Positions 7,395-15,183 of a stretch of 64,000 nt of DNA are shown here, piece after piece. Where the stretch lies: contig CAJUPS010000009.1 of NCBI GenBank assembly GCA_910588045.1, positions 1 to 64,000 on the forward strand, written 5' to 3'. How positions within the stretch are numbered: the stretch's first letter is position 1; each line of letters starts with the position of its first letter. The translations under genes and the position numbers were made by a program. Under the pieces are notes generated by a model. It was not told the DNA's origin. It made no database searches and worked only from the letters and a program-made list of their open reading frames with translations. Origin of the DNA: an uncultured Oscillospiraceae bacterium (GTDB lineage: Bacteria; Bacillota; Clostridia; Oscillospirales; Oscillospiraceae).

Positions 7395-7862
7395 CTAAAC
7401 GACACGGGAGAGAGATTGCTCTTTTGAAAGCAACTTGATCCACCTCTTTTGCTTATGGGCGTAGAAGCACTTCGCCCATAGATAGACGAGGGTTGTTTTC
7501 CATCCTGCGCCGATCTCCACCTCGTCGCTATACTCCGTTTCTCCACTTGGCAAGGCTTTTAGTCTGATCCTGTGATTCCATACCGGTACATGTGAATTAG
7601 TCTCATTCGTGTAGATGCCATCCTTTGAAAAGTCTACCACGTGAATGGTATGAATTCCATAGGGAATCAGACAAAAGAGCTTGAATCGGAAGGATATGAT
7701 CTGTCCTTCCTCCCAGCGAATGCAGCCGTCACCATCTATTGGAGTAAAGGAAGCGTATGGTTTTGCAATGTATTGAAGAGTCCCAAGGTTTTTCAAAAGG
7801 GAAAAAACATGCTCCTCTTCGGCGGGGAAAATGCTGCGTCGGTAAACTGTTTTCGTCTTCAT
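7395..7862 (-). CDS. START/SRPBCC-like domain protein
   Basis: This 155-residue protein looks like a single START-like (SRPBCC, polyketide cyclase/ligand-binding) domain. It has an N-terminal beta strand with YRRSIFPAEEEHVF and a LLKNLGTLQYIAKPYASF segment. Alternating beta strands follow, then a C-terminal helix with WAKCFYAHKQKRWIKLL. Such domains bind hydrophobic ligands. The ATG at 7862 is preceded by a modest GGGAG; a longer open frame upstream is discarded because it overlaps the methyltransferase gene in another frame. It lies 110 nt downstream of that gene on the same strand. The family call is tentative. Confidence 0.6.
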   Translation of the reverse strand: MKTKTVYRRSIFPAEEEHVFSLLKNLGTLQYIAKPYASFTPIDGDGCIRWEEGQIISFRFKLFCLIPYGIHTIHVVDFSKDGIYTNETNSHVPVWNHRIRLKALPSGETEYSDEVEIGAGWKTTLVYLWAKCFYAHKQKRWIKLLSKEQSLSRVV

Positions 7863-7929
7863 GCGGATTCTCCCATCAAGTGATAGTTGACTTCTCCAAG
7901 GCATAGGGCGGTTTCGCGTTCCGAGGCGA

Positions 7930-7968
7930 AGCAGGGGAAGCGGTTCGGTCGAATCGCTTCCCCTTGCT
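7930..7968. terminator. hairpin between methyltransferase and START-like genes
   Basis: AGCAGGGGAAGCG pairs with CGCTTCCCCTTGCT across a short loop. There is no T run on the minus side, so it may be a processing or weak termination site. Confidence 0.4.
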
Positions 7969-7972
7969 GTAT

Positions 7973-8746
7973 TTATCGTGCAACCGGCTTTCGGACAACC
8001 AGGAGATACCGGTGGATGGTCCCCTGAATGACGCCATCCCGCTCCAGGAGAGCTTGGGCCTGGTACAGTCTGTCCAGGCAGCGCTCCACGGAGAACCCGG
8101 GGAACTCCCACTCAATGATTCGGGCAAACCAGACAAGCGCCCCCACGTCCCAGAATCGGATGGGCCGGAACGCCTCCTGGGCCTCCAGGGCCTCTAAGCC
8201 ACAGCTCTCCAATTCCTCCCGGGCAATCTTCAGGTACTGTTTCGGGAAGGGGAGAGGGGGAACCGGGTCTAGAAGAAGCGCCACCAGCTCCCGGTCATTC
8301 TCCGCTCCCACCTGGTCGGTTAAAAAGACTCCGCCGGGTTTCAGGAGGCGCGAAATCTCCCGAGGAGCGTAGTCCCCATGGCGGTTGAGAATCAGATCAA
8401 AGGAATCGTCGGGATAGGGGAGGGGACCCCCTCCGTCCGCCTGACGGAAGTCCACGCCCAGAGGGAGCAGGAGGTCCCGGCAGAGCGCCACATTGGGCGG
8501 ATAGTTCTCCGTGGCGGCGGTAAGGCTGTGGGGATGGTTCAGAGAGAGGAGAAATTCCCCGCCGCCGGTATCAATGTCCAAGATCCGACTCTCCGGCTGG
8601 AGGTGGTGCTGTACCAGCAGCCTGTAATCCCAGGGGAGGTCGTCCTCCTCCTGGAAGCGCCCGTGAATATGAGAGAAGTCCCAGCCGTGGATATGGGCGA
8701 CATGTTCCTCTGCCAGCCACTGGGTCAGTAATTCGTTCTGCTTCAT
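7973..8746 (-). CDS. class I SAM-dependent methyltransferase
   Basis: This 257-residue protein has a Rossmann methyltransferase fold: motif I ILDIDTGGGEFLL (residues 54-66), an acidic partner TAATENYPPN, motif IV FDLILNRHGDY, and post-motif LLKPGGVFLTDQVG. The C-terminal third (about 170-257) resembles the extra domain of putative rRNA/antibiotic-type methyltransferases with QAQALLERDGVI. An AAAAGGAG precedes the ATG. Its 5' leader carries a short peptide frame and a long hairpin, a layout typical of drug-induced methyltransferase or resistance genes, but the target is unknown. Confidence 0.8.
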   Translation of the reverse strand: MKQNELLTQWLAEEHVAHIHGWDFSHIHGRFQEEDDLPWDYRLLVQHHLQPESRILDIDTGGGEFLLSLNHPHSLTAATENYPPNVALCRDLLLPLGVDFRQADGGGPLPYPDDSFDLILNRHGDYAPREISRLLKPGGVFLTDQVGAENDRELVALLLDPVPPLPFPKQYLKIAREELESCGLEALEAQEAFRPIRFWDVGALVWFARIIEWEFPGFSVERCLDRLYQAQALLERDGVIQGTIHRYLLVVRKPVAR

Positions 8747-8788
8747 GATAACTGCTCCTTTTCGTAATAGATTGATTGGTACTACGAT

Positions 8789-8865
8789 CCGGCACAGTCA
8801 ACTGACAGCAACTGTTGAAAAGCAACCCCGGTGCGGCCTGCTGTCAGCTTCTGGACTGCGCCGGG
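8789..8865 (-). promoter_or_regulatory. attenuator-type hairpin in methyltransferase leader
   Basis: On the minus strand CCGGCGCAGTC pairs with GACTGTGCCGG (one G-T) and, inside it, CTGACAGCA pairs with TGCTGTCAG. This gives a roughly 20-bp interrupted stem. The 5' arm overlaps the last codons of the leader peptide. Confidence 0.6.
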
Positions 8866-8891
8866 CAATTATCTCGGATGTGGGGCAGCAT
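8844..8891 (-). CDS. 15-residue leader peptide
   Basis: The minus strand encodes MLPHIRDNCPAQSRS. The ATG follows a TGAGGTGA ribosome site with about 6 nt spacing, and the reading frame ends inside the 5' arm of the long leader hairpin. Transcription should start near 8916, so this is the first translated frame of the mRNA. The arrangement resembles ribosome-stalling leader peptides before erm, cat and ABC-F genes, where stalling remodels the downstream hairpin. Expression and stalling are inferences from layout only. Confidence 0.5.
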   Translation of the reverse strand: MLPHIRDNCPAQSRS

Positions 8892-8922
8892 GGCCGTCAC
8901 CTCATTTCTTACTGATAGCCTC

Positions 8923-8951
8923 ATTGTAACATAACGGGGGTTCCTGCGCAA
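8923..8951 (-). promoter_or_regulatory. promoter of methyltransferase leader
   Basis: Minus strand TTGCGC (8951-8946), 17-bp spacer, TACAAT (8928-8923). The -35 box begins only 4 nt past the rnf terminator/parS palindrome. Confidence 0.65.
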
Positions 8952-8954
8952 GAG

Positions 8955-8994
8955 AAAAAGGAGGAATGTTCCACGTGGAACATTCCTCCTTTTT
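8955..8994. terminator. parS: terminator of rnf operon formed by parS site 3
   Basis: A perfect 40-bp palindrome: five A, GGAGGAA, the 16-bp parS TGTTCCACGTGGAACA (8967-8982), TTCCTCC, five T. On the minus strand it follows rnfB by about 50 nt and has the stem plus T-run of an intrinsic terminator. The same DNA is therefore both a ParB loading site and a transcription terminator. Confidence 0.85.
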
Positions 8995-9044
8995 CAGGGG
9001 GCTTGGTGCACAATGGGTTGCTCACAAATAAAATCGTCGAAAGC

Positions 9045-9875
9045 CTACGCCACAGGAGCAACAGGCTCCACCTTGCCGGTGGCGTGGATGTCGGTGATCA
9101 GTTTCCGGGGGCACTTCTCCACACAGGCGCCGCAGGAGGTGCACTTGGTGTAGTCGATGGAGGCGATGTTGTCCGTCACCGTGATTGCGCCGGTGGGACA
9201 GTTCCGCTCGCAGAGACGGCAGCCAATGCAGCTCGCGGAGCAGTCATCCTTTGCGATGGCGCCCTTGTCATGGTTGGCGCAGGGGACCACGATGTCCACG
9301 GCGTAGGGGACATCGGTAATCACGTGACGGGGACACGCCTTGGCGCACTGCATACAGTGGGTGCACTTGTTCTGGTCCACCTCGGCAACGCCGTGGGCGT
9401 TGATATGGATGGCGTCAAACTTACACACCCGGACGCAGGCGCCCCGGCCCAGACAGCCGTAGGCGCAGTCCAGGGTGCCATTGCCGGAGACCTTCATGGC
9501 GGCCACGCAGTCCTCAATGCCCACGTAGCGCTCAAATTTCCGGCTGGCCCGATCGCCGCCGGAGCAGCGGACAAAAGCCACACGGCGCTCCTGGGCCTTG
9601 ACCTCCACCCCCATGACGGCGGCGATGCGGCTGGTCTGGAGACCGGAGCAGCTGGGACAGGCGTTGACCGGGGCCTCCTTGGCCAGGATGGCCGCGGCAC
9701 AGCCCGCACAGCCGGGATAGCCGCACCCGCCGCAATTGGCGCCGGGAAGGCAGTCCAGAATCAGGTCCAGTTTGGGGTCCGTCTTGACCTCGAAGACCTT
9801 GGAGGCCAGGGCCAGCACCAGTCCGAAGACGCCGCCCAGGATCCCAAGGGTCATTACAGCATAGAAGATGTTCAA
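9045..9875 (-). CDS. rnfB: Rnf complex iron-sulfur subunit RnfB
   Basis: This 276-residue subunit of the ferredoxin:NAD+ oxidoreductase passes electrons from reduced ferredoxin. It has one N-terminal membrane helix (about 4-25), then the [4Fe-4S] cluster motif CLPGANCGGCGYPGCAGC (about 44-61). Two ferredoxin-type pairs follow, CTHCMQCAKACP and CSASCIGCRLCERNCP, with a C-terminal CTSCGACVEKCP. The extra ferredoxin domains are typical of clostridial RnfB. It is the last gene of rnfCDGEAB, followed by the parS-containing terminator. Confidence 0.95.
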   Translation of the reverse strand: MNIFYAVMTLGILGGVFGLVLALASKVFEVKTDPKLDLILDCLPGANCGGCGYPGCAGCAAAILAKEAPVNACPSCSGLQTSRIAAVMGVEVKAQERRVAFVRCSGGDRASRKFERYVGIEDCVAAMKVSGNGTLDCAYGCLGRGACVRVCKFDAIHINAHGVAEVDQNKCTHCMQCAKACPRHVITDVPYAVDIVVPCANHDKGAIAKDDCSASCIGCRLCERNCPTGAITVTDNIASIDYTKCTSCGACVEKCPRKLITDIHATGKVEPVAPVA

Positions 9876-9956
9876 AATTATCCTCCTCTCTACGTGGGGC
9901 TAAAAGCCTCGCAGAGTTTGCCGCACGCAGGCGGCAAATCAATTTCAATTGACGCT

Positions 9957-10544
9957 CTACCAGGGAATCCGCAAACCCTGGAAGCCCATGAAGCACAGGG
10001 CCATCAGTCCGGCGGTAACCAGGGCGATGGGGAAGCCCTCAAATGCCTTGGGCGGGTCGGAGAACTCCAGGCGCTCCCGGATGCTGGAGAAAAGGACGAT
10101 GGCCAGCAGGAAGCCCACGCCGCCGGTGATGCCGTAGACCACGGATTCAATGAAGTCGTAGTGGTTCTGTACGTTGAGCAGCACCACGCCCAGCACGGCG
10201 CAGTTGGTGGTGATCAGCGGAAGGTAGACGCCCAGGGCCTGGTAGAGGGTGGGGATGGCCTTCTTCAGGAACATCTCGACCAGCTGCACCAGTGCGGCGA
10301 TGACAAGGATAAAGGCAACCGTCTGCATATAGCCCAGGTCCAGCTTCTCCAGCAGCACATTGACCGGGTAGCAGAGGGCGGAGGCCAGACCCATAACGAA
10401 AATCACCGCAAAGCCCATCCCCAGGGAGGTGTCCATCTTCTTGCTGACGCCCATAAAGGGGCAGATGCCCAAAAATTGGGCCAGAATGAAGTTGTTGACC
10501 AGAATCGCCCCCAGGGCGATGTCAAAGAGCGTTGTCCATTGCAT
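9957..10544 (-). CDS. rnfA: Rnf complex membrane subunit RnfA
   Basis: This 195-residue integral membrane subunit has six predicted helices and the conserved N-terminal ALGAILVNNFILAQFLGICPF and central TTNCAVLG motifs. RnfA and RnfE are inverted-topology homologues that together hold a [2Fe-2S] cluster in the membrane; one Cys of that cluster is in FLGICPF. It belongs to the rnf operon, starting 3 nt after the rnfE stop. Together the complex couples ferredoxin oxidation by NAD+ to Na+ or H+ export. Confidence 0.95.
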   Translation of the reverse strand: MQWTTLFDIALGAILVNNFILAQFLGICPFMGVSKKMDTSLGMGFAVIFVMGLASALCYPVNVLLEKLDLGYMQTVAFILVIAALVQLVEMFLKKAIPTLYQALGVYLPLITTNCAVLGVVLLNVQNHYDFIESVVYGITGGVGFLLAIVLFSSIRERLEFSDPPKAFEGFPIALVTAGLMALCFMGFQGLRIPW

Positions 10545-10547
10545 AGC

Positions 10548-11147
10548 TTATTTCCCTCCCTTGACTTTGCGCTGGGCCCACTGCATCAGGGCAATGAGAC
10601 AGCCCAGGGTGAGAAAACCGCCCACCGGCTGGGCAATCAGCGAGGCGCTGTACTCCGCGGGGAAGAGCTGGTTCCCGGCCAGAGCGCCGGAACCCAAAAA
10701 CTCCCGGATCGCGCTTATGATGAGAAGAACCAGCGTGTAGCCAATGCCCTGGCAGATGCCGTCCACGGCTGCTGCTGCGGGCTTATTCTTGCTGGCGAAG
10801 GACTCGGCTCGGGCCAGGATGATGCAGTTGACCACGATGAGGGGGATAAACACGCCCAGGCTCTCGGCGATGTCGGGGAAAAACGCCTGGAGCAGCAGGT
10901 CCACCATGGTGACGAAGCCCGCAATGACCACGATGTAGCAGGCAATGCGGACCTGGTCGGGGATGATTTTCCGAAGTACGGAGATGAAGATATTGGAGAG
11001 GGTCAGGATAATCGTCACCGAGAGGCCCATGCCGATGCCATTGGAGATGGTCGTAGTGATGGCCAGGGTGGAGCACATGCCCAGCAGCTGGACTAAAACC
11101 GGGTTCTGGGTGAGAAGGCCCTCCTTGATTTGCTTGCCTATATTCAT
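10548..11147 (-). CDS. rnfE: Rnf complex membrane subunit RnfE
   Basis: This 199-residue membrane protein is homologous to RnfA. It starts IGKQIKEGLLTQNPVLVQLLGMCSTLAITT and contains the conserved IVVNCIILARAE segment around residues 110-121. Cys residues in LLGMCS and VVNCI match the cluster-binding half-sites of this family. AAGGAGG precedes the ATG. It sits between rnfG and rnfA in the standard gene order. Confidence 0.95.
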   Translation of the reverse strand: MNIGKQIKEGLLTQNPVLVQLLGMCSTLAITTTISNGIGMGLSVTIILTLSNIFISVLRKIIPDQVRIACYIVVIAGFVTMVDLLLQAFFPDIAESLGVFIPLIVVNCIILARAESFASKNKPAAAAVDGICQGIGYTLVLLIISAIREFLGSGALAGNQLFPAEYSASLIAQPVGGFLTLGCLIALMQWAQRKVKGGK

Positions 11148-11161
11148 TATGTCAGCCCTCC

Positions 11162-11773
11162 TTATTCAACCAGTCCGGACGCGGTCTCAAAAGCGGCAGT
11201 CAACGCGACATTGACCCCGGCGGCCACGCCCCGGGAGCTCACCGTCGCGCCGGAGACGCCATCAAAGCGGTTGGTCCCGGAATTGACCGTGATTTCGCCG
11301 TATGAGTGGTCCATGCCGATGAAGCGGTCCAGGACAGACTGGTCGGCAACCACCTTGGTGCCGATGTTGGGGGTCTCGCTGTGCTTGATGACGGAGACGC
11401 CAGTGACGCGGTTCTCCATATCCACGCCCACCATCATTTGGATCTCGCCCTGAGAGCCGCTGGCTGTCACCTGGACCACGTAGCCCAGCGTCCCGCCGCC
11501 CGCGCGGGCCTCGGAAACGGACTGCACGCCCTGGAGATCCTTTTGGAGCTGGATGGGAAGGTATTCGTCCGCCGCCAGCACCTGGGACATGGCGGCGCGG
11601 ATCTTCTCCGCCTGGATGGCGTCGATCTTGGGCTTGGTGATGGAGTTGACCACGCCCAGGAGCAGTGCCGTCACCAGGCAGATGGACAGGAGGACGCCGC
11701 TGATGCGGCCAACGTATTTCGGGTCGATGGTGAGGGGCTGCTTTGCGGCGGCAGCGGACTTTTCGTTACTCAT
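11162..11773 (-). CDS. rnfG: Rnf complex flavoprotein subunit RnfG
   Basis: This 203-residue subunit has an N-terminal membrane helix (about 24-45) and an extracytoplasmic FMN-binding domain. The covalent flavin attachment motif is seen in FDGVSGATVSS (about residues 172-182); the Thr of SGAT carries FMN through a phosphoester bond in this family. Its start overlaps the rnfD stop by 4 nt. Confidence 0.95.
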   Translation of the reverse strand: MSNEKSAAAAKQPLTIDPKYVGRISGVLLSICLVTALLLGVVNSITKPKIDAIQAEKIRAAMSQVLAADEYLPIQLQKDLQGVQSVSEARAGGGTLGYVVQVTASGSQGEIQMMVGVDMENRVTGVSVIKHSETPNIGTKVVADQSVLDRFIGMDHSYGEITVNSGTNRFDGVSGATVSSRGVAAGVNVALTAAFETASGLVE

Positions 11774-12792
11774 TTTTTAGCCGCCTCCTTCTTTGCGTTT
11801 TCCGCTTTTTTCTCCTTGACTACGCCGAAGCGGCGGGGTTTGATGTTCTTGTCGATGATCCACACCGTCAGGTTCATGATCAGAATGGCGTAACACACGC
11901 CTTCGTTGTAGGAGCCAAAATAGCGGATAAAGACCGTGATGAGGCCACAGCCGACGCCGTAGATGGCCTGGCCCAGGTGGCTGACGGGGGAGGTCACGTA
12001 GTCGGTGGCCATGAAGAAGGCTCCCAGCATCAGGCCGCCGCCCAGGAGGTTGTAGAGCATCCACTGCACCGGGTCGTTCCCCCGGGGGAAGAGGAAGGTC
12101 AGCACCGCGACGGTGCCGATATAGGTGACGGGGATATACCAGGTAATGACCTTGCGCCAGATGAGAAACAGGCCGCCCAGAATCAGGAGCATGGCGCTGA
12201 CCTCGCCCATGGAACCGCCGATGAGGCCCACGAACATCTTGGGGAGGTCGTAGATCTGCTGGAGGCCGGAGAGGTTGTTCTCGTGGAGCAGGGACATGGG
12301 GGTGGGATAGGTGGCCGCGTCAATGACGCCCATGACGGGGACGGAGGAGCGGGGACCCACCCAGGTGGTCATCTCTCCCGCCCAGCAGAGCATGAAGGCC
12401 CGGGCCGCCAGGGCGGGGTTGAGAAAGTTCTTACCCACGCCGCCGAAAAGCTGCTTGACCACCACGATGGCGAAGAAGTCGCCGACAAGGAGAATCCAAT
12501 AGGGGATGGTGACGGGACAGACAAAGGCAATCAATATGCCGGTGACGGCAGCGCTGAAATCGCTGAGGGTGTTGTTCTTGTGGAGCATCGCGCGGTAGAG
12601 CCACTCGAAGAAGCAGCACCCGGCCACGCTCACGGCCGCCGTGGCCAGGGCACGGGGGCCGAAGTTGTATACCGCGAAGGCCAGGGGCAGCACCATGGCA
12701 ATCATGACCTCCCCCATGATGTGGCCCGCGCCGTCCTTGGTACGGATATGAGGGGAGGAGGAGCCGATGAGATTCAAATCCTTATAATCCAT
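11770..12792 (-). CDS. rnfD: Rnf complex membrane flavoprotein RnfD
   Basis: This 340-residue polytopic subunit (about ten membrane helices) starts with SSPHIRTKDGAGHIMGEVMIA, typical of RnfD. The family's covalent FMN threonine lies in the loop VIDAATYPTPMSLL (about residues 158-171), where the motif departs from the usual SGAT form but keeps Thr residues. The highly charged Lys-rich C-terminus follows the last helix. It lies between rnfC and rnfG with a 3-nt gap upstream. Confidence 0.95.
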   Translation of the reverse strand: MDYKDLNLIGSSSPHIRTKDGAGHIMGEVMIAMVLPLAFAVYNFGPRALATAAVSVAGCCFFEWLYRAMLHKNNTLSDFSAAVTGILIAFVCPVTIPYWILLVGDFFAIVVVKQLFGGVGKNFLNPALAARAFMLCWAGEMTTWVGPRSSVPVMGVIDAATYPTPMSLLHENNLSGLQQIYDLPKMFVGLIGGSMGEVSAMLLILGGLFLIWRKVITWYIPVTYIGTVAVLTFLFPRGNDPVQWMLYNLLGGGLMLGAFFMATDYVTSPVSHLGQAIYGVGCGLITVFIRYFGSYNEGVCYAILIMNLTVWIIDKNIKPRRFGVVKEKKAENAKKEAAKK

Positions 12793-12795
12793 GCC

Positions 12796-14163
12796 TTAAG
12801 CCTCCTTCTTTTTCTCTTCCGCAGCCTTGGCCTCGGCGGCGGCTTTCGCAGCGGCCTTGGCGTTGTTGATGAGCTGCTTGCCCGCCCGGAACGCCTGGAC
12901 CAGATGGAGACGGCCGGGACAGATGTAGGTGCAGGCCCCGCACTCGATGCAGTCGAGGACATGGGCGTCCTCCAGAGCCGGAAGCATCCCCGCCTGCTGG
13001 TACTGGTACATGAACACGGGCTGGAGGTGCATGGGACATACGGAGATACACTTGCCGCAGCGGATACAGGCGGGGTGCTCCACGGTGCGCTCCTCCTTCT
13101 CGCAGAAGGCAAGAATGGCATTGGTGCCCTTGCCGATGGGGGCGGACATGTCAAACTGGGAGTGGCCCATCATAGGACCGCCCATGAGGATCTTGAAGGT
13201 GGACTTCTTCACGCCGCCGCAGGCGTCCAGCAGGTTGCTGATGGGGGTGCCGATGGGGCAGAGGAGATTCTTCGGCTCATTCACGCCGGAGCCGGAGACC
13301 GTGACGACGCGGTGGGTCACGGGCTTACCGTGGTAGATGGCGTTGTAGATGGCCATGGTGGTGACGATGTTGAACACCGCGCAGCCGATGGCGGCGGGCA
13401 GGGCCCCGGGGGGCACCTGGCGGCTCGTAATGGACTGGCAGAGCTGCTTTTCCGCGCCCTGGGGATACCGGGTCTGAAGGACATCCACCACGGCGGGGGC
13501 CTTCTCCTCGTCGATCTTTACCTTGAGCATTTCGGCGGCATTGTTCTTGTTGGACTCAATGGCGATATGGACCCGGTCTACGCCGAAAATGCGGGCCAGC
13601 AGGCGCACGCCGCCCAGGACCTCCTCCGGGTGCTCGAGGAGAATGCGGTGGTCGCTGGTGATGTAGGGCTCGCACTCGCTGGCATTGACAATCACCGTGT
13701 CCACCTTGCCCAGGCCGGAGGAGATCTTCACGTGGGTGGGGAAGGTGGCCCCGCCCATGCCAACGATGCCCGCCTCCTTTACCAGGGCGGAAATCTGTTC
13801 CGGCGTCAGGGAGTCCGGGTCCTTGACGGGGGCGATGTCTGGACAGGGCGTGTCGTTGAAGTCGTTCTCGATGACCACGCTCATCACCGGTACGCCGGAG
13901 AAATGAATCCGCTTCTCCACCGCCACCACTGTGCCGGAGATGCTGGCGTGGACGGGTGCGGAGACAAAGGCGGTCGCGTCCCCCACCTTCTGTCCCACCG
14001 TCACCGGATCGCCCACCGCCACACAGGGCGTGCAGGGTGCGCCGATGTGCAGGGACATGGGGATCACCACATGCTTGGGAGGCGGGAGGGTCTCAATGGG
14101 CTTTTTGTTGGTGGTAGCCTTCTGGTCATTGGGATGGATGCCGCCGAAAAAAGCTTGTGCCAT
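12796..14163 (-). CDS. rnfC: Rnf complex NADH-binding subunit RnfC
   Basis: This 455-residue soluble subunit is where NAD+ is reduced. It has an N-terminal GGIHPND segment, a flavin/NADH-binding region with VGMGGATFPTHVK and NASECEPYITSD, and two [4Fe-4S] motifs, CIRCGKCISVCP and CIECGACTYICP. An Ala/Lys/Glu-rich tail ends the protein. The ATG at 14163 is chosen because GAGGTGA lies 8 nt upstream; the upstream ATG at 14223 has no ribosome site. It is the first gene of the rnfCDGEAB operon. Confidence 0.95.
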   Translation of the reverse strand: MAQAFFGGIHPNDQKATTNKKPIETLPPPKHVVIPMSLHIGAPCTPCVAVGDPVTVGQKVGDATAFVSAPVHASISGTVVAVEKRIHFSGVPVMSVVIENDFNDTPCPDIAPVKDPDSLTPEQISALVKEAGIVGMGGATFPTHVKISSGLGKVDTVIVNASECEPYITSDHRILLEHPEEVLGGVRLLARIFGVDRVHIAIESNKNNAAEMLKVKIDEEKAPAVVDVLQTRYPQGAEKQLCQSITSRQVPPGALPAAIGCAVFNIVTTMAIYNAIYHGKPVTHRVVTVSGSGVNEPKNLLCPIGTPISNLLDACGGVKKSTFKILMGGPMMGHSQFDMSAPIGKGTNAILAFCEKEERTVEHPACIRCGKCISVCPMHLQPVFMYQYQQAGMLPALEDAHVLDCIECGACTYICPGRLHLVQAFRAGKQLINNAKAAAKAAAEAKAAEEKKKEA

Positions 14164-14231
14164 AGAAAGTTTCACCTCATTCTTTGCTGGTTTTTGTAGA
14201 GAGGGCCGCTGCCCTGAAAACACACGTAACC

Positions 14232-14260
14232 ATCATACTCCAAATTCCTGCCGGTGTCCA
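14232..14260 (-). promoter_or_regulatory. promoter of rnf operon
   Basis: Minus strand TGGACA (14260-14255), 17-bp spacer, TATGAT (14237-14232), about 70 nt before rnfC. Confidence 0.65.
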
Positions 14261-14357
14261 GAATTTTTTCGGGATTCTATCATTTTTTTACGAGATAGTG
14301 ACGAAAAATGGGAGAGCAGTTGTTGATTCTGCCACATAATGGTGAAGTAGGGACGGC

Positions 14358-14386
14358 TTGCTTTTCCAGGGAAAAGATGGTATGAT
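14358..14386 (+). promoter_or_regulatory. promoter of DUF975 gene
   Basis: TTGCTT (14358-14363), 17-bp spacer, TATGAT (14381-14386), divergent from the rnf promoter. Confidence 0.65.
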
Positions 14387-14436
14387 ACAGTATACATCCG
14401 GCAGGAGCCGGAAATGTGGACGCGGGAGGGTTTTTT

Positions 14437-15171
14437 ATGCTCAATCGAGTGGAAATCAAGGCGGAAGCCAAAGAAATCATGCGCACGGCGCGGGTGAGCC
14501 CGTATATCGTGACACTGCTGGTTATCGTGGTCGGATTTACCTTGAACCGCGTGGTGGATCTGGTGCAGGGAGGGTCCCTGTTCTTTTCCTATGACCGGTA
14601 TAGGAGCTATCTGGCGATTGTGAGCAGCGGCGACATGGAGGCGCTGGAGCGGTGGATCCTCTCCCTGCCCCAGGATACCGGCGCCAGCTTCTTTCTGTCC
14701 ATCCTTGTCTCGCTGGTCATGCTGGTGCTCAACGGGGGGTATTACATCTACTGCATGGGCATTCGGCAGGGGGCGGAAATGCCCTACGCGACGCTGGCTG
14801 ACGGTCTGGGCGTGGCCGGAAAGCTGATCTGGTGCTCTATCCAGATCGGGGTGAAGGTCTTTTTGTGGTCTATGCTGTTCTGGATCCCGGGGATCATTGC
14901 GGCGTACCGGTATCGGTTCGCGTACTACAACATCCTGACGGATGGGTCGCTCTCGGCGGGGGACGCCATCCGGCTCAGCTGCCAGCAGACCCAGGGGCTG
15001 AAAGGGCAGCTCTTTGTGCTGGACCTCAGCTTTATCGGGTGGTCGATCCTCTCGAGTATGACCATGGGGCTGCTGGGCGTCTGGCTGACGCCCTATATGA
15101 CGCTGTGCGATCTGGCTTATTTCGAGGAGGGGCAGAGGAATGTGGGGCGAAGCCCCTACGGGGAGGGGTAA
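14437..15171 (+). CDS. DUF975 family membrane protein
   Basis: This 244-residue membrane protein shows the family's N-terminal signature RVEIKAEAKEIMR followed by four to five hydrophobic helices (about 20-40, 88-115, 140-165, 200-225) and the GIIAAYRYRFAYYNILTD segment. The function of the family is not known; it is common in Firmicutes. The ATG at 14437 has GGGAGGG 7 nt upstream and is preferred over the earlier in-frame ATG at 14416. It is monocistronic and divergent from rnfC. Confidence 0.8.
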   Translation: MLNRVEIKAEAKEIMRTARVSPYIVTLLVIVVGFTLNRVVDLVQGGSLFFSYDRYRSYLAIVSSGDMEALERWILSLPQDTGASFFLSILVSLVMLVLNGGYYIYCMGIRQGAEMPYATLADGLGVAGKLIWCSIQIGVKVFLWSMLFWIPGIIAAYRYRFAYYNILTDGSLSAGDAIRLSCQQTQGLKGQLFVLDLSFIGWSILSSMTMGLLGVWLTPYMTLCDLAYFEEGQRNVGRSPYGEG

Positions 15172-15183
15172 ATCCTTCTTTTC

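Noticed and set aside
7395..8111. Longer version of the START-like gene (238 codons)
   Set aside because: The added N-terminus overlaps the methyltransferase gene in another frame, has low complexity and lacks a start signal. The ATG at 7862 is better.
9003..11096. 697-codon open frame on the plus strand across the rnf genes
   Set aside because: It is antisense to rnfB, rnfA and rnfE, which have full family motifs. Its His/Gly/Asp-rich translation is typical of a GC-rich shadow frame.
11743..14199. 818-codon open frame on the plus strand
   Set aside because: Antisense to rnfD and rnfC. No domain, no ribosome site, low-complexity composition.
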